Shown in pieces: positions 42,966 to 51,902 of a stretch of 64,000 nucleotides of DNA. Below the pieces are notes generated by a model, which worked only from the letters and a program-made list of their open reading frames with translations, did not search any database and was not told the origin of the DNA. The DNA is taken from assembly GCF_029868745.1 (NCBI RefSeq), contig NZ_JARWOP010000354.1:16029-80028 (forward strand), given 5' to 3'. Numbering within the stretch: the first letter of the stretch is position 1; each line of letters starts with the position of its first letter. A program made the position numbers and the translations under genes. This stretch comes from Nocardia wallacei (lineage in GTDB: Bacteria; Actinomycetota; Actinomycetes; Mycobacteriales; Mycobacteriaceae).

Positions 42966-43898
42966 TCAGGGGACGAGGACCGGCTGTGCGGCGGGTAGGG
43001 CGCGGAAGGTGGCCGGGAGGACGCCTGCCGGTTCGCCGTCCGCGGTGGCGGGGGCGGACTGGGCGGTCAAAGTTATTGTCGCCGCGCGGTATTGGGTGAC
43101 GGCGGGGTGGTCGATGCGCTTGCCGGAGGACAGGGCGGGGAGCATGCGGAGCATGGCGCGGCGGGACATGGCGCCGACCACGGTGAGGTCCAGGAGACCG
43201 TCGTCGAGCCGCGCGTCGGGGCAGATCAGCATGCCGCCGCCGTAGGTCCGGCCGTTGCCGACCGCCACCATCACCGCGGGGGTCTCCACCACGGCGTCGG
43301 TTTCCCCTGGCACGCCCGCCAATTCGATGCGGTACGGCACCGCCAACCCGCCGGCGAGTTCGGCGAGCGCGGCGACGGTATAGCGCAGCGACCCCTTCGG
43401 CCGCCGCATTCGATTGGCGCGCAAGGTGACCCGGGCATCGAAGCCGGTGCCGGTGATCGTGGCGAAGCGCAGCGGCCCGCCGTATTCGGCCGTCACCGTG
43501 GCGGAGTCGATCTCCCCGAGGTCTATCGAGCGAAGGTTTCCGGCCACGACGATGTCGACGGCCGCCGCCACGTCGTCAGGAACGCCCAGCTCCCGCGCCA
43601 GATCATTACCGGTACCGCCCGGTACCAACCCCAGCGGAACACCGCTGCCCGCGATTGCCTGCAGCGCCAGGCACACCAGGCCGTCACCCCCGGCGCACAC
43701 CACGGCGTCCGGCGGCGTGCCATCGGTCACGGACGCACGGACCAGCTCGACCGATTCCGCGGCGGTCCCACCGTGCACCTCGACTACCTCGACACCACGT
43801 TCGGCGAACCGTACCCGCGCGGACGCCGCCGCCGAAACACCCCGGCCCTGCCCGGACAGCGGGTTCGTGACCAACAGGACCGACCGGATGCCGCTCAC
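42966..43898 (-). CDS. Diacylglycerol kinase-family lipid kinase
   Basis: 310 residues with the DAGK catalytic signatures NPLSGQGRG, VVCAGGDGLVCLAL (GGDGT variant with Leu) and LVPGGTGNDLARELG, then the C-terminal beta-sandwich (GNGRTYGGGM, PDARLDDGLLDL). Phosphorylates a lipid such as diacylglycerol or a related alcohol using ATP; may associate with the membrane. Neighbour of the alkyl-DHAP-synthase-like oxidase, which fits lipid metabolism, though the 85-bp gap does not prove a single operon. Confidence 0.88.
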   Translation of the reverse strand: MSGIRSVLLVTNPLSGQGRGVSAAASARVRFAERGVEVVEVHGGTAAESVELVRASVTDGTPPDAVVCAGGDGLVCLALQAIAGSGVPLGLVPGGTGNDLARELGVPDDVAAAVDIVVAGNLRSIDLGEIDSATVTAEYGGPLRFATITGTGFDARVTLRANRMRRPKGSLRYTVAALAELAGGLAVPYRIELAGVPGETDAVVETPAVMVAVGNGRTYGGGMLICPDARLDDGLLDLTVVGAMSRRAMLRMLPALSSGKRIDHPAVTQYRAATITLTAQSAPATADGEPAGVLPATFRALPAAQPVLVP

Positions 43899-43983
43899 CG
43901 TTCCGACCCCTCGCCGTACTCACGGACGTCCGCCGACATCCGCCCGGAGAATGCTACGGACGACTCGGCGCGGTCGAGCCCGC

Positions 43984-45627
43984 TCACGGGATGAGCTTGC
44001 CGGGATTGAGGATGCCGACCGGGTCGACCGCCGCCTTGACCGCGCGCAGCACCTCGATCCCGAGATCACCGATCTCCGCGGGCAACCACGGGCGATGGTC
44101 CGTGCCGACAGCGTGGTGGTGGGTGATGGTCCCGGCGGCGGCCGCGATGGCATCGCCCGCCGCGCGCTTGGCCCGCAGCCACTGTCCGATCGGATCGTCG
44201 AGCTGTTTGGCCACCACGGTGAAATACAGCGACGCCCCGGTCGGGTAGGTGTGCGAGATGTGGCACATCACCAGCGCCGGAGTGCCCTGAGCCGACAGCG
44301 AGTCGGTGAGCGCCGCGGTCACCTCGGCCTTCAGCCGCGACAGATTCGACCAGCTGGTCGCGGTTTCCAAAGTCTCGCAGAGGATTCCGACGTCCAGCAG
44401 GGCGTCGCGCAGATACGGCGCCGCGAACCGGCCGCGCTCCCACTCCCGGGCGGGCTGTTCGCCGAGCGCCGCGCCACCGGCCGTGGCGAGCAGCGCCGTC
44501 GCCTCGGCGGTGCGCGCCGCGACGTGCGCCGCACTGCCCTCGAACGTGGTGATCGCCAGGCATCCAGTCACGGACTCGCCGCCGACATCGCCCGAGCGCG
44601 CCAGGTTGAGCCCGGTCTCGGCCTCGTCGGACAGCCGCAACACGGTGGGCGCCGCCCCGGCCTGGACCACGGTACGCAGCGCGGCCGCGCCGGTGGCGAA
44701 GTCCGGGAACGACCAGGCCTGGTACGCAACGGTTTCCGGAATCGGATGCACTCGCAGGGTAACCGCCGTGATCACGCCGAGCGTGCCCTCCGATCCGGCG
44801 AACAGCTCGCGCAGATCGGGTCCGGCCGCCGAGGCGGGAGCGCGGCCGAGGGCGAGGGAGCCGCCGGGGGTGGCGATCAGCATCCGCTGGATCATGTCGT
44901 CGAAGCGACCGTAGCCCGCCGACGCCTGGCCCGACGAACGGGTCGCGGCGAAGCCGCCGATGCTGGCGAACTCGAAGCTCTGCGGGAAATGCCCGAGCGA
45001 AAGACCATGCTCCCCAAGGATTTTCTCCGCCTGGGGACCGGTGAGCCCCGCGCCCAGGGTGGCGGTGCCACTCACCGCGTCGACCTCGCTCACCGTATCG
45101 AGCCGCCGCAGGTCGAGGGCGATCACGGCGTCGAAGCGGTCGCGCACGGGGTCCACGCCACCCACCACGCTGGTGCCGCCGCCGAACGGCACCACGGCGA
45201 AACCCTGTGCGGCGCACTGCGCGAGCACCGCTACCACCTGCTCGTGATCGGCGGGGTAGACGACGGCGTCGGGAGCGTTCTGCGGACCGTCCGCGCGACG
45301 GCGCAGCAGATCGGGCGTGCTCTTGCCACCGGCGTGCAGGAGCCGGTCCCGGTGGTCGACCGAGACGTGATCGACGCCGACCACCGCGGACAACCCCGCG
45401 AGACCCGCCGCTGTCAACGTCGAGTCGCGGAGCGGCACATCGCCCTCATCGCGATGAGCCACCGGCTCCCCGGACACTCCGAACACCTGCGCCAGCAGAG
45501 TCCGAATCCGCTCCGGAAGTGGCGCATGACCAGCCGGAATGCCCCAGGCGTCCCACACCATACTCGGGCGCGGCGCAGACTCGCCCGGCATTCGCGACGA
45601 AGTTTGCTCGTGCTGCGTGTCCGTCAT
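43984..45627 (-). CDS. FAD-binding oxidase, alkyldihydroxyacetonephosphate synthase-like
   Basis: 547 residues. The PCMH-type FAD site reads VVPFGGGTSVVGGV, followed by LGHFPQSFEFASIGGF, and the C-terminal His cluster is THHHAVGTDHRPWLPAE. This matches the AgpS-like group, which makes the ether bond of alkyl-DHAP from acyl-DHAP and a fatty alcohol; other FAD-linked lactate or glycolate oxidases are alternatives. ATG 45627. Divergent from the TetR gene with a perfect operator between, and near glpD, which supplies DHAP: together these point to glycerol or ether-lipid metabolism. Confidence 0.83.
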   Translation of the reverse strand: MTDTQHEQTSSRMPGESAPRPSMVWDAWGIPAGHAPLPERIRTLLAQVFGVSGEPVAHRDEGDVPLRDSTLTAAGLAGLSAVVGVDHVSVDHRDRLLHAGGKSTPDLLRRRADGPQNAPDAVVYPADHEQVVAVLAQCAAQGFAVVPFGGGTSVVGGVDPVRDRFDAVIALDLRRLDTVSEVDAVSGTATLGAGLTGPQAEKILGEHGLSLGHFPQSFEFASIGGFAATRSSGQASAGYGRFDDMIQRMLIATPGGSLALGRAPASAAGPDLRELFAGSEGTLGVITAVTLRVHPIPETVAYQAWSFPDFATGAAALRTVVQAGAAPTVLRLSDEAETGLNLARSGDVGGESVTGCLAITTFEGSAAHVAARTAEATALLATAGGAALGEQPAREWERGRFAAPYLRDALLDVGILCETLETATSWSNLSRLKAEVTAALTDSLSAQGTPALVMCHISHTYPTGASLYFTVVAKQLDDPIGQWLRAKRAAGDAIAAAAGTITHHHAVGTDHRPWLPAEIGDLGIEVLRAVKAAVDPVGILNPGKLIP

Positions 45628-45638
45628 GCGTTACAGTC

Positions 45639-45653
45639 TGACATAGAATGTCA
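45639..45653. promoter_or_regulatory. TetR-type operator between the oxidase and tetR genes
   Basis: Perfect inverted repeat TGACAT / ATGTCA with a 3-bp spacer AGA, in the 50-bp divergent region. It overlaps where the tetR -10 and oxidase -10/-35 should be. Likely target of the adjacent TetR protein. Confidence 0.7.
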
Positions 45654-45677
45654 AGCAGTAACGAAGGTGGCACTGCC

Positions 45678-46292
45678 ATGCACGCGATCGACACCACCGG
45701 CGCCGACGAACTGTCCGCCATCGACGTGGCGATCCTCGACGCGGGTCGCGCCTGCGTCGAGGAGTTCGGCGTACGCCGCACCACGCTGTCCGAGGTCGCG
45801 CGGCGCGCCGGGGTCAGCCGGCCCACGGTGTACCGGCGCTGGCCCGATACCCGCTCCCTGATCGCGGAACTACTGGTGCGCGAAATGCGGGGCATCGTCG
45901 GCAAGACGATGCCCGCGCGCGGCACCGCGCGAGCCCGGCTGGTGGAGGGCGTGGTGGCGGGCGCGGCCATGCTGCGCTCGAACCGGTTGTTCGCCAAGAT
46001 CTTCCGCACCGACACCGACCTGATGCTGACCTACGTGTTCGGCCGCCTCGGGCGCAACCAGCACGAGCTGATCCTGCTGTTCGCCGCGGTGATCCGGGAG
46101 GGCCATCGAGACGGCTCGATCCGCGACGGCGACCCCGATGAACTGGCCACCATGCTCCTGCTGATCAGCCAGTCCGCGGTGCAGTCCGCGGGCACGGTCG
46201 GCGATCTCCTCGACGCCGACCACCTCGACGCCGAACTGGCCCGCGCCATCGACGGCTACCTGATCCCCGACGGCGCCGAGCGCCTCGCATGA
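45678..46292 (+). CDS. TetR-family transcriptional regulator
   Basis: 204 residues. N-terminal helix-turn-helix EFGVRRTTLSEVARRAGVSR followed by PTVYRRWPDTRSLI, then a helical ligand-binding domain. Start chosen at ATG 45678, with GAAGGTGG upstream; an ATG at 45648 lies inside the operator. Its stop overlaps the glpD start by 4 bp, so it is co-transcribed with glpD, and it diverges from the alkyl-DHAP-synthase-like gene. Probably senses a lipid or glycerol-derived ligand; inference only. Confidence 0.9.
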   Translation: MHAIDTTGADELSAIDVAILDAGRACVEEFGVRRTTLSEVARRAGVSRPTVYRRWPDTRSLIAELLVREMRGIVGKTMPARGTARARLVEGVVAGAAMLRSNRLFAKIFRTDTDLMLTYVFGRLGRNQHELILLFAAVIREGHRDGSIRDGDPDELATMLLLISQSAVQSAGTVGDLLDADHLDAELARAIDGYLIPDGAERLA

Positions 46293-47887
46293 GTGATCGG
46301 AGCGATGGGATGCACCGGACCGCAGCGGGTTTCGGGGATTCGGCGCTGAATGCCGGGCGGCGGGAGCGGGAGCTGCGGGCGCTCGGGGACGGCGGGGTCG
46401 TGGATGTGCTGGTGATCGGGGGCGGGATCACCGGTGTCGGGGCGGCGCTGGACGCGGCGAGCCGGGGGCTGCGGACCGTGCTGGTGGAGCAGCATGATCT
46501 GGCCTTCGGTACGAGCCGGTGGAGTTCGAAACTGGTGCACGGCGGGTTGCGGTACCTCGCGAGCGGCGGCGTCGGGATCGCGCACGAGAGCGCGGTGGAG
46601 CGCGACGTGCTGCTCACCACCACCGCGCCGCATCTCACCCGAGCCCTCCCGCAGGTGGTGCCGTTGCTGCCGGAGGTCGGCGCGGCGCAGCGGGCGCTGG
46701 TGCGGGCCGGGTTCGCGGCGGGTGATGTGTTGCGGCGCAGCGCCGGCACGCCCGCGGCGGTACTCCCCCGGTCGCGGCGGATAGCCGCCGCCGAGGCCCT
46801 GCGACTGGCTCCGACACTGCGCCGCAACGGTTTACGCGGCGGCCTGCTCGCCTGGGACGGCCAGCTGGTGGACGACGCCCGACTGGTGGTCACGATCGCC
46901 CGCACCGCCGCCGCCTACGGCGCGTCCGTACTGACCCGCGTTCGGGCGCAACAGGTCACGGGCGACTCGGCCGTCCTGCACGACGCCTCGACCGGCGAAA
47001 CCCTCACCGTCCGAGCCCGTTCGGTTGTCAACGCCACCGGCGTCTGGGCCGACCAGCTCGATCCGAGCATCGAGCTGCGCCCCAGCCGCGGCACCCACCT
47101 GGTGTTCGACGCGGCCGCATTCGGCGGCCTGAGCGCCTCGCTGACCGTGCCGATCCCGGGCAGCACCAGCCGTTTCGTCTTCGCCTTCCCGGCCGCGCAC
47201 CAGCGCGTGTACCTCGGACTCACCGACGAGGACGCCCCCGGACCGGTCCCCGACGAACCGGAACCCTCCGACGCGGAGATCGATTTCCTGCTCGACACCG
47301 TCAACACGGTATTGCGAAAGCCCTTGCACCGCGGCGATATCCGGGGCCGATTCGCGGGTCTGCGCCCGCTGCTGCGCACCTCCGGCGACAGTACCGCCGA
47401 CATCTCCCGCGAGCACGCGGTGCTGTACTCTCCCGGCGGGCCGATCACCGTCGTCGGCGGCAAACTCACCACCTACCGCAAGATGGCCGAGGACGCCGTC
47501 GACGCCGCGGTGGCCGCCGCCGGATTGTCGGCCTCCCCCTGCGTCACCAAGCGGATCCCGTTGATAGGGGCGGTATCCGGTGCGACTCGCGACCGTCTCG
47601 CCGCGCCGCCGGTGCTGATCGAACGGTACGGCGCCGCGGCCGCGGAGATTCTCCGATCGGCCCGGGAGAATCCGGCGCTCGCCGAGCCCGTGGCGCCCGG
47701 AATAGACGTGTTGCGAGCCGAATTCGCCTATTCGGTCACTCACGAGGGCGCGCTGCACGAGGACGACCTGCTGGACCGCCGCACCCGCATCGGCTTGGTC
47801 GACTCCGATCGCGCGGCGGCGCTCGCGGCCGCTCGAGCGGCCTTCGCGGAGGCCCCATCGGGACCCGGCCCGGCCGCGCACACCTGA
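46289..47887 (+). CDS. glpD: Glycerol-3-phosphate dehydrogenase (FAD)
   Basis: 532 residues. FAD-binding VLVIGGGITGVGAALDAASR, then the GlpD signature SRWSSKLVHGGLRYL; the C-terminal domain holds GRFAGLRPLLR and VGGKLTTYRKMAEDAVDAA. Oxidises sn-glycerol-3-phosphate to dihydroxyacetone phosphate and passes electrons to quinones at the membrane. Translationally coupled to the TetR gene. A perfect 15-bp palindrome (47880-47894) spans its stop codon and could mark transcription termination or another operator. Confidence 0.93.
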   Translation: MSDRSDGMHRTAAGFGDSALNAGRRERELRALGDGGVVDVLVIGGGITGVGAALDAASRGLRTVLVEQHDLAFGTSRWSSKLVHGGLRYLASGGVGIAHESAVERDVLLTTTAPHLTRALPQVVPLLPEVGAAQRALVRAGFAAGDVLRRSAGTPAAVLPRSRRIAAAEALRLAPTLRRNGLRGGLLAWDGQLVDDARLVVTIARTAAAYGASVLTRVRAQQVTGDSAVLHDASTGETLTVRARSVVNATGVWADQLDPSIELRPSRGTHLVFDAAAFGGLSASLTVPIPGSTSRFVFAFPAAHQRVYLGLTDEDAPGPVPDEPEPSDAEIDFLLDTVNTVLRKPLHRGDIRGRFAGLRPLLRTSGDSTADISREHAVLYSPGGPITVVGGKLTTYRKMAEDAVDAAVAAAGLSASPCVTKRIPLIGAVSGATRDRLAAPPVLIERYGAAAAEILRSARENPALAEPVAPGIDVLRAEFAYSVTHEGALHEDDLLDRRTRIGLVDSDRAAALAAARAAFAEAPSGPGPAAHT

Positions 47888-47894
47888 CAGGTGT
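47880..47894. promoter_or_regulatory. Perfect 15-bp palindrome at the glpD stop
   Basis: ACACCTG / CAGGTGT around a central A, overlapping the glpD stop codon (47885-47887). Could act as a protein-binding site for the downstream SDR promoter or be a short hairpin. Confidence 0.45.
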
Positions 47895-47951
47895 AGGTCA
47901 TGGTCGCTCCTCGGTCGTGGCCGACGGTCACCTGAACTCATCGGCCTCCTT

Positions 47952-47973
47952 GACCTGAAGTATGGTTCAGGTC
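47952..47973. promoter_or_regulatory. Operator-like dyad upstream of the SDR gene
   Basis: Perfect 8-bp inverted repeat GACCTGAA (47952-47959) / TTCAGGTC (47966-47973) with a 6-bp spacer, preceded by a T so that TTGACC forms a good -35. The arrangement resembles MerR-family sites that lie between -35 and -10. It ends 13 bp before the SDR start. Which regulator binds is unknown. Confidence 0.55.
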
Positions 47974-47986
47974 CAACGATGGAGTC

Positions 47987-48676
47987 ATGAACCCTCCTAA
48001 GACCGCTCTCGTCACGGGAGCCTCCGCGGGCCTCGGCCGCGCGACGGCGCTGGCACTGGCCGCACGCGGGTGGGACCTCGTCCTCACCGCCCGCCGCCTC
48101 GACCCGCTCGTCCGCGTCCGCGATGCGACCGGCGCCATCGCGATCGCCGGCGACGTCGCCGACCCCGCCCATCGCGCCCGCCTCGCCACCGTCCTCGGCG
48201 AACTGGATCGGCTGGACCTGGTGGTGAACAACGCGAGCGCGCTCGGCCCCAGCCCGATGCCACGCCTGGCCGACTATCCACTCGCCGAGTTCGCCACCGT
48301 GCTGCACACCAATGTGGTTGCGCCGCTGGCGATTCTGCAATCGGCGTTACCGCGACTGCACGCTACCGACGGCATCGTGGTCGATATCAGCTCCGACGCC
48401 GCGGTCAACGCCTACCCGGGCTGGGGCGGCTACGGCGCGTCGAAGGCGGCGCTGGACCACCTCACCGCGATCGTCGCCGCCGAGCACCCGGACCTGCACG
48501 TCTACAGCTTCGACCCGGGCGATATGCGCACCGCCATGCACCAGGCGGCATTCCCCGGCGAGGACATCTCCGACCGCCCCGAGCCCGACACGGTCGTCCC
48601 GGCCCTGCTGCACCTGATCGACACCCGGCCGCCGAGCGGGCGATACGTGGCCTCCGATCTGGCGGTGGCGCGATGA
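47987..48676 (+). CDS. Short-chain dehydrogenase/reductase
   Basis: 229 residues, classical SDR: cofactor motif TGASAGLGRATALAL, NNASAL, catalytic Ser in DISSDAAVN and YGASKAALDHL with Tyr-x3-Lys. NAD(P)-dependent oxidoreductase of unknown substrate. A dyad operator lies immediately upstream. Directly after its stop the same frame continues into a queA remnant. Confidence 0.9.
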   Translation: MNPPKTALVTGASAGLGRATALALAARGWDLVLTARRLDPLVRVRDATGAIAIAGDVADPAHRARLATVLGELDRLDLVVNNASALGPSPMPRLADYPLAEFATVLHTNVVAPLAILQSALPRLHATDGIVVDISSDAAVNAYPGWGGYGASKAALDHLTAIVAAEHPDLHVYSFDPGDMRTAMHQAAFPGEDISDRPEPDTVVPALLHLIDTRPPSGRYVASDLAVAR

Positions 48677-49096
48677 CTGTCTCCCATCACCCTGCACACC
48701 GGCGTCTCCTCTCCCGAAGCCGGTGAGCCACCGAGCCCCGAGCGCTTCTCGGTCCCGGAAAGTACCGCGCGACTGGTGAATTCGACACACGCGACCGGCG
48801 GCCGCGTCATCGCCGTCGGCACCACGGTCACCCGGGCCCTGGAATCGGCCACCGGCCCCGACGGCCGGGTACGCCCCCGAAGCGGCTGGACGGATCTGGT
48901 CCTCGGCGCGGCACACCCGGCCCGCGCGGTGGACGGACTGATCACCGGCTGGCACGAGCCCGGCGCCTCACACCTCGACCTCCTCGAGGCCGTAGCCGGG
49001 GCCGATACGGTCGCCGCCGCCTATCGCACGGCATTGGACACCGGCTACCTGTGGCACGAGTTCGGCGACACCGCCCTGCTGCTGGCCGACCGCTGA
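48673..49096 (+). pseudogene. Remnant of queA-like SAM:tRNA ribosyltransferase-isomerase
   Basis: The frame 48677-49096 encodes only the C-terminal ~140 residues of a QueA-family protein (RVIAVGTTVTRALESA, GWTDLVLGAAHPARAVDGL, GWHEPGASHLDLLEAVAG). Full members are about 340 residues. An ATG at 48673, overlapping the SDR stop in the usual ATGA style, opens a different frame that ends after 17 codons. The simplest reading is that an original gene started there and lost ~200 codons by internal deletion. A GTG at 48776 could start a 106-residue fragment, but the catalytic N-terminal part is absent. Confidence 0.75.
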
Positions 49097-49157
49097 GTCG
49101 GGCCGGGCCTCGATTCAGTGGGTAGCGTTTGTGAACTTACCGGCGTACGCTCCCTCC

Positions 49158-51404
49158 ATGACCGAGTGGCAGCCCACCGCGTGCATCCTCTGCGAGTGCA
49201 ACTGCGGCATTCAGGTCCTGGTCGGACCCGACGGCCGTTCCTTCGAGAAGATCCGCGGCGACAAGCTGCACCCCGCCTCCGCGGGCTACACCTGCAACAA
49301 GGCACTCCAGCTGGACCACTACCAGAACGGCCGCACCGGTCGCCTGACCGCGCCGCTGCGCCGCCGACCGGACGGCACCTTCGAGGAAATCGACTGGGAC
49401 ACCGCGATTTCCGAGATCTCCGAGCGGATGCTCCGGATCGGCGCAGAACACGGCGGCGAGTCCATCTTCTACTACGGTGGCGGCGGCCAGGGCAATCATC
49501 TGGGCGGCGGCTACGCCCCGGCGACCATGGCCGCCTACGGCATGCGCTACCGCTCCAGCGCGCTGGCGCAGGAGAAGACCGGCGACTTCTGGGTGGGCGC
49601 GCGCATGGCCGGGCACCCGGTGCGCGCGGATGTCGAGCACGCCGAGGTCGCCCTGTTCGTCGGCAAGAATCCGTATCAGTCGCACGGCTTCCCGCGCGCT
49701 CGCGCGGTGCTGAAGGAGATCGCCCGCGACCCGGGCCGCTCCATCGTCGTACTCGACCCGGTGCGCACGGAGACCGCCGAGTTGGCCGAGTTCCACCTGC
49801 AACTGCGCCCCGGCACCGACGTCTACCTGCTCACCGCGATGGCCGCGATCCTGCTGCGCGACAATCTCATCGCGCACGACTGGCTGGCCGAGCACGCCGA
49901 CGGCGTCGAGGAGGTGCTCGCCGTGCTGCGCACGGTGCCCATCGAAAAGTACTGTGCCATCGCCGATGTCGACCTCGAACTGGTGACAACCGCGACGCGC
50001 CGCATCGCTCGCGCCGAGTCCGTCGCCGCCTTGGAGGACCTCGGTGTCCAGATGAACCGCTACTCGACGGTGGTCAGTTATGTCGAGAAACTGGTGTGGC
50101 TGCTCACCGGGAATCTCGGCAAATCCGGGACCCAGTACGCCTTCTCGGGCCTCGTCGCGCTCGGGCACGACCGCGGCCATCCCGCCGACGCCGGGCCGCG
50201 CAGCCCCGTGGCCGGCGCGCGGATCGTCAGTGGCCTGGTGCCGTGCAATGTGATCAGCGAGGAGATCCTCACCGATCATCCGGCCCGGTATCGCGCCATG
50301 GTGGTGGAGAGCGCCAATCCCGCGCATTCGCTGGCGGATTCGGCGCGGATGCGAGAGGCGCTGGCCGCCCTGGACCTGGTCGTCGTGATCGACATCGCGA
50401 TGACCGAGACCGCGCGGCTGGCCGACTACATACTCCCGGCGCCGACCCAGTTCGAGAAGTACGAGGCGACGTTCTTCAACTTCGAGTTCCCGCGCAACAT
50501 CTTCCAGCTACGGCATCCGGTACTGCCGGCACCGCCGAATGTGCTGCCGGAACCGGAGATCCACGCCCGTCTCGTCGAGGCGTCCGGCGCGCTGACCGAG
50601 GACGATTACGCCCCGCTGCGAGAAGCGCTCGCCCAGGGCCGCGAGGCGTTCGCCATGGCCTTCCTGGGCATCCTCGCCGACCGGCGCAAGGCCAAACTCG
50701 CACCGGTACTGCTGTATCGGACGCTGGGCCCCACCCTCCCCGACGGCGCCGACGCGGCCGCGCTGCTGTGGGCCGCCGCCTACAACTGCGCGCGCAAGAA
50801 CCCGACGGGCGTCGAGCGCGCCGGATACGGCACCGGCCTGGCGGCCGGGGAGCGCCTGTTCGAGGCGATCCTGACCGGGAAGCACGGCGTGGTCATCACC
50901 GACGACACCGTCGAGGAGACCTGGAATCGCCTGCGGGACGGCAAGATTACGCTGAACATCCCCGAACTGCTCGCGGTCGTGGCCGATCTCCCGGAGCCGC
51001 GCGCCGAGCAGGACTGGCCGTTCGTCCTGGCCGCCGGTGAACGCCGTGCCTTCACGGCCAACACGATCATGCGCGACCCGAGCTGGCGCAAACGCGACGG
51101 TGGCGGCGCGCTGCGCATCAGCACGGCCGACGCGCGGCGACTCGGCCTGTCCGCCGGTGATCTCGTGCGCGTCACCACGCGCCGCGGCAGCACCGAGGTG
51201 CCCGTGGAACCCACCGACCGGATGCGCTCCGGTCACCTCGCCCTGCCGAACGGCTTGGGGCTCACCGTATTCGACGCCGACGGCACGGTGCTCACCAGCG
51301 GCGCGGCTCCGAACGAGCTGACCGAGTACGACTCTCGCGACGAATGGGTCGGCACACCGTGGCACAAGTACGTCCCCGCCCGGCTCGATACGGTACCCGC
51401 ATGA
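49158..51404 (+). CDS. Molybdopterin oxidoreductase family protein
   Basis: 748 residues. The N-terminal 4Fe-4S site has Cys at 9, 12, 16 and 46 (ACILCECNCG and GYTC). The Mo/W-bis-PGD domains follow (FYYGGGGQGNHLGGGY, FVGKNPYQSHGFPRARAV, VVVIDIAMTETARLADY) and the C-terminal MopB cap has STADARRLGLSAGDLVRV. No Cys or SeCys is evident at the usual metal-ligand position; the aligned loop reads KNPYQSHG. Oxidises or reduces an unknown small molecule. ATG 49158; a GTG at 49131 is an alternative. The HxlR gene starts inside its stop (4-bp overlap). Confidence 0.88.
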   Translation: MTEWQPTACILCECNCGIQVLVGPDGRSFEKIRGDKLHPASAGYTCNKALQLDHYQNGRTGRLTAPLRRRPDGTFEEIDWDTAISEISERMLRIGAEHGGESIFYYGGGGQGNHLGGGYAPATMAAYGMRYRSSALAQEKTGDFWVGARMAGHPVRADVEHAEVALFVGKNPYQSHGFPRARAVLKEIARDPGRSIVVLDPVRTETAELAEFHLQLRPGTDVYLLTAMAAILLRDNLIAHDWLAEHADGVEEVLAVLRTVPIEKYCAIADVDLELVTTATRRIARAESVAALEDLGVQMNRYSTVVSYVEKLVWLLTGNLGKSGTQYAFSGLVALGHDRGHPADAGPRSPVAGARIVSGLVPCNVISEEILTDHPARYRAMVVESANPAHSLADSARMREALAALDLVVVIDIAMTETARLADYILPAPTQFEKYEATFFNFEFPRNIFQLRHPVLPAPPNVLPEPEIHARLVEASGALTEDDYAPLREALAQGREAFAMAFLGILADRRKAKLAPVLLYRTLGPTLPDGADAAALLWAAAYNCARKNPTGVERAGYGTGLAAGERLFEAILTGKHGVVITDDTVEETWNRLRDGKITLNIPELLAVVADLPEPRAEQDWPFVLAAGERRAFTANTIMRDPSWRKRDGGGALRISTADARRLGLSAGDLVRVTTRRGSTEVPVEPTDRMRSGHLALPNGLGLTVFDADGTVLTSGAAPNELTEYDSRDEWVGTPWHKYVPARLDTVPA

Positions 51405-51898
51405 AGCGCACGACCTTCGCGAACTGGCCCTGCTCCGTCGCCCGCACCGTCGACCTGATCGGCGACTGGTGGACGCCCCTGGTACTGCGCGAGGCCTATT
51501 ACGGCACAACGCGTTTCGACGACTTCGAGCGAGTCCTGGGCTTGAGCCGCAACGTCCTCACCCAGCGCCTGACCCGGCTGGTCGAGGAGGACATGCTGGA
51601 GCGCGTCCGCTACCAGGAACGCCCGGCCCGCTACGAGTACCGGCTCACCGACAAGGGCCAGGACTTCTTCCCCGTACTGCTGGCCGTGATGCGCTGGGGC
51701 GACCGCTGGGTCGCGCCCGAGGCGGGCCCGCCGGTGGTCCTGCACCACGAGAGCTGCGACCACGACACGCACGCCGAGGTGGTCTGTTCCCACTGCCACG
51801 AGCCGCTGCGGCACGGCGAGGTGTTCTCGCGACTGGGGCCGGGCTTCCCCGACCGGCACCGCGACAACGCCTTGGCCACAGGACGTTTCACCGCCTGA
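51401..51898 (+). CDS. HxlR-family winged-helix regulator
   Basis: 165 residues. HxlR signature: NWPCSVARTVDLIGDWWTPL with the redox-type Cys at the start, GLSRNVLTQRLTRLVEEDML for the recognition helix, and PARYEYRLTDKG for the wing. The C-terminus adds CSHC (about residues 128-131), so a metal or thiol switch is possible. Coupled by ATGA overlap to the molybdopterin oxidoreductase, which it may control together with itself. Confidence 0.9.
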   Translation: MKRTTFANWPCSVARTVDLIGDWWTPLVLREAYYGTTRFDDFERVLGLSRNVLTQRLTRLVEEDMLERVRYQERPARYEYRLTDKGQDFFPVLLAVMRWGDRWVAPEAGPPVVLHHESCDHDTHAEVVCSHCHEPLRHGEVFSRLGPGFPDRHRDNALATGRFTA

Positions 51899-51902
51899 GC
51901 GA

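Noticed and set aside
49131..49157. GTG start nine codons upstream for the molybdopterin oxidoreductase
   Set aside because: The ATG at 49158 fits the family opening just before the Fe-S cysteines; the upstream start adds nothing recognisable.
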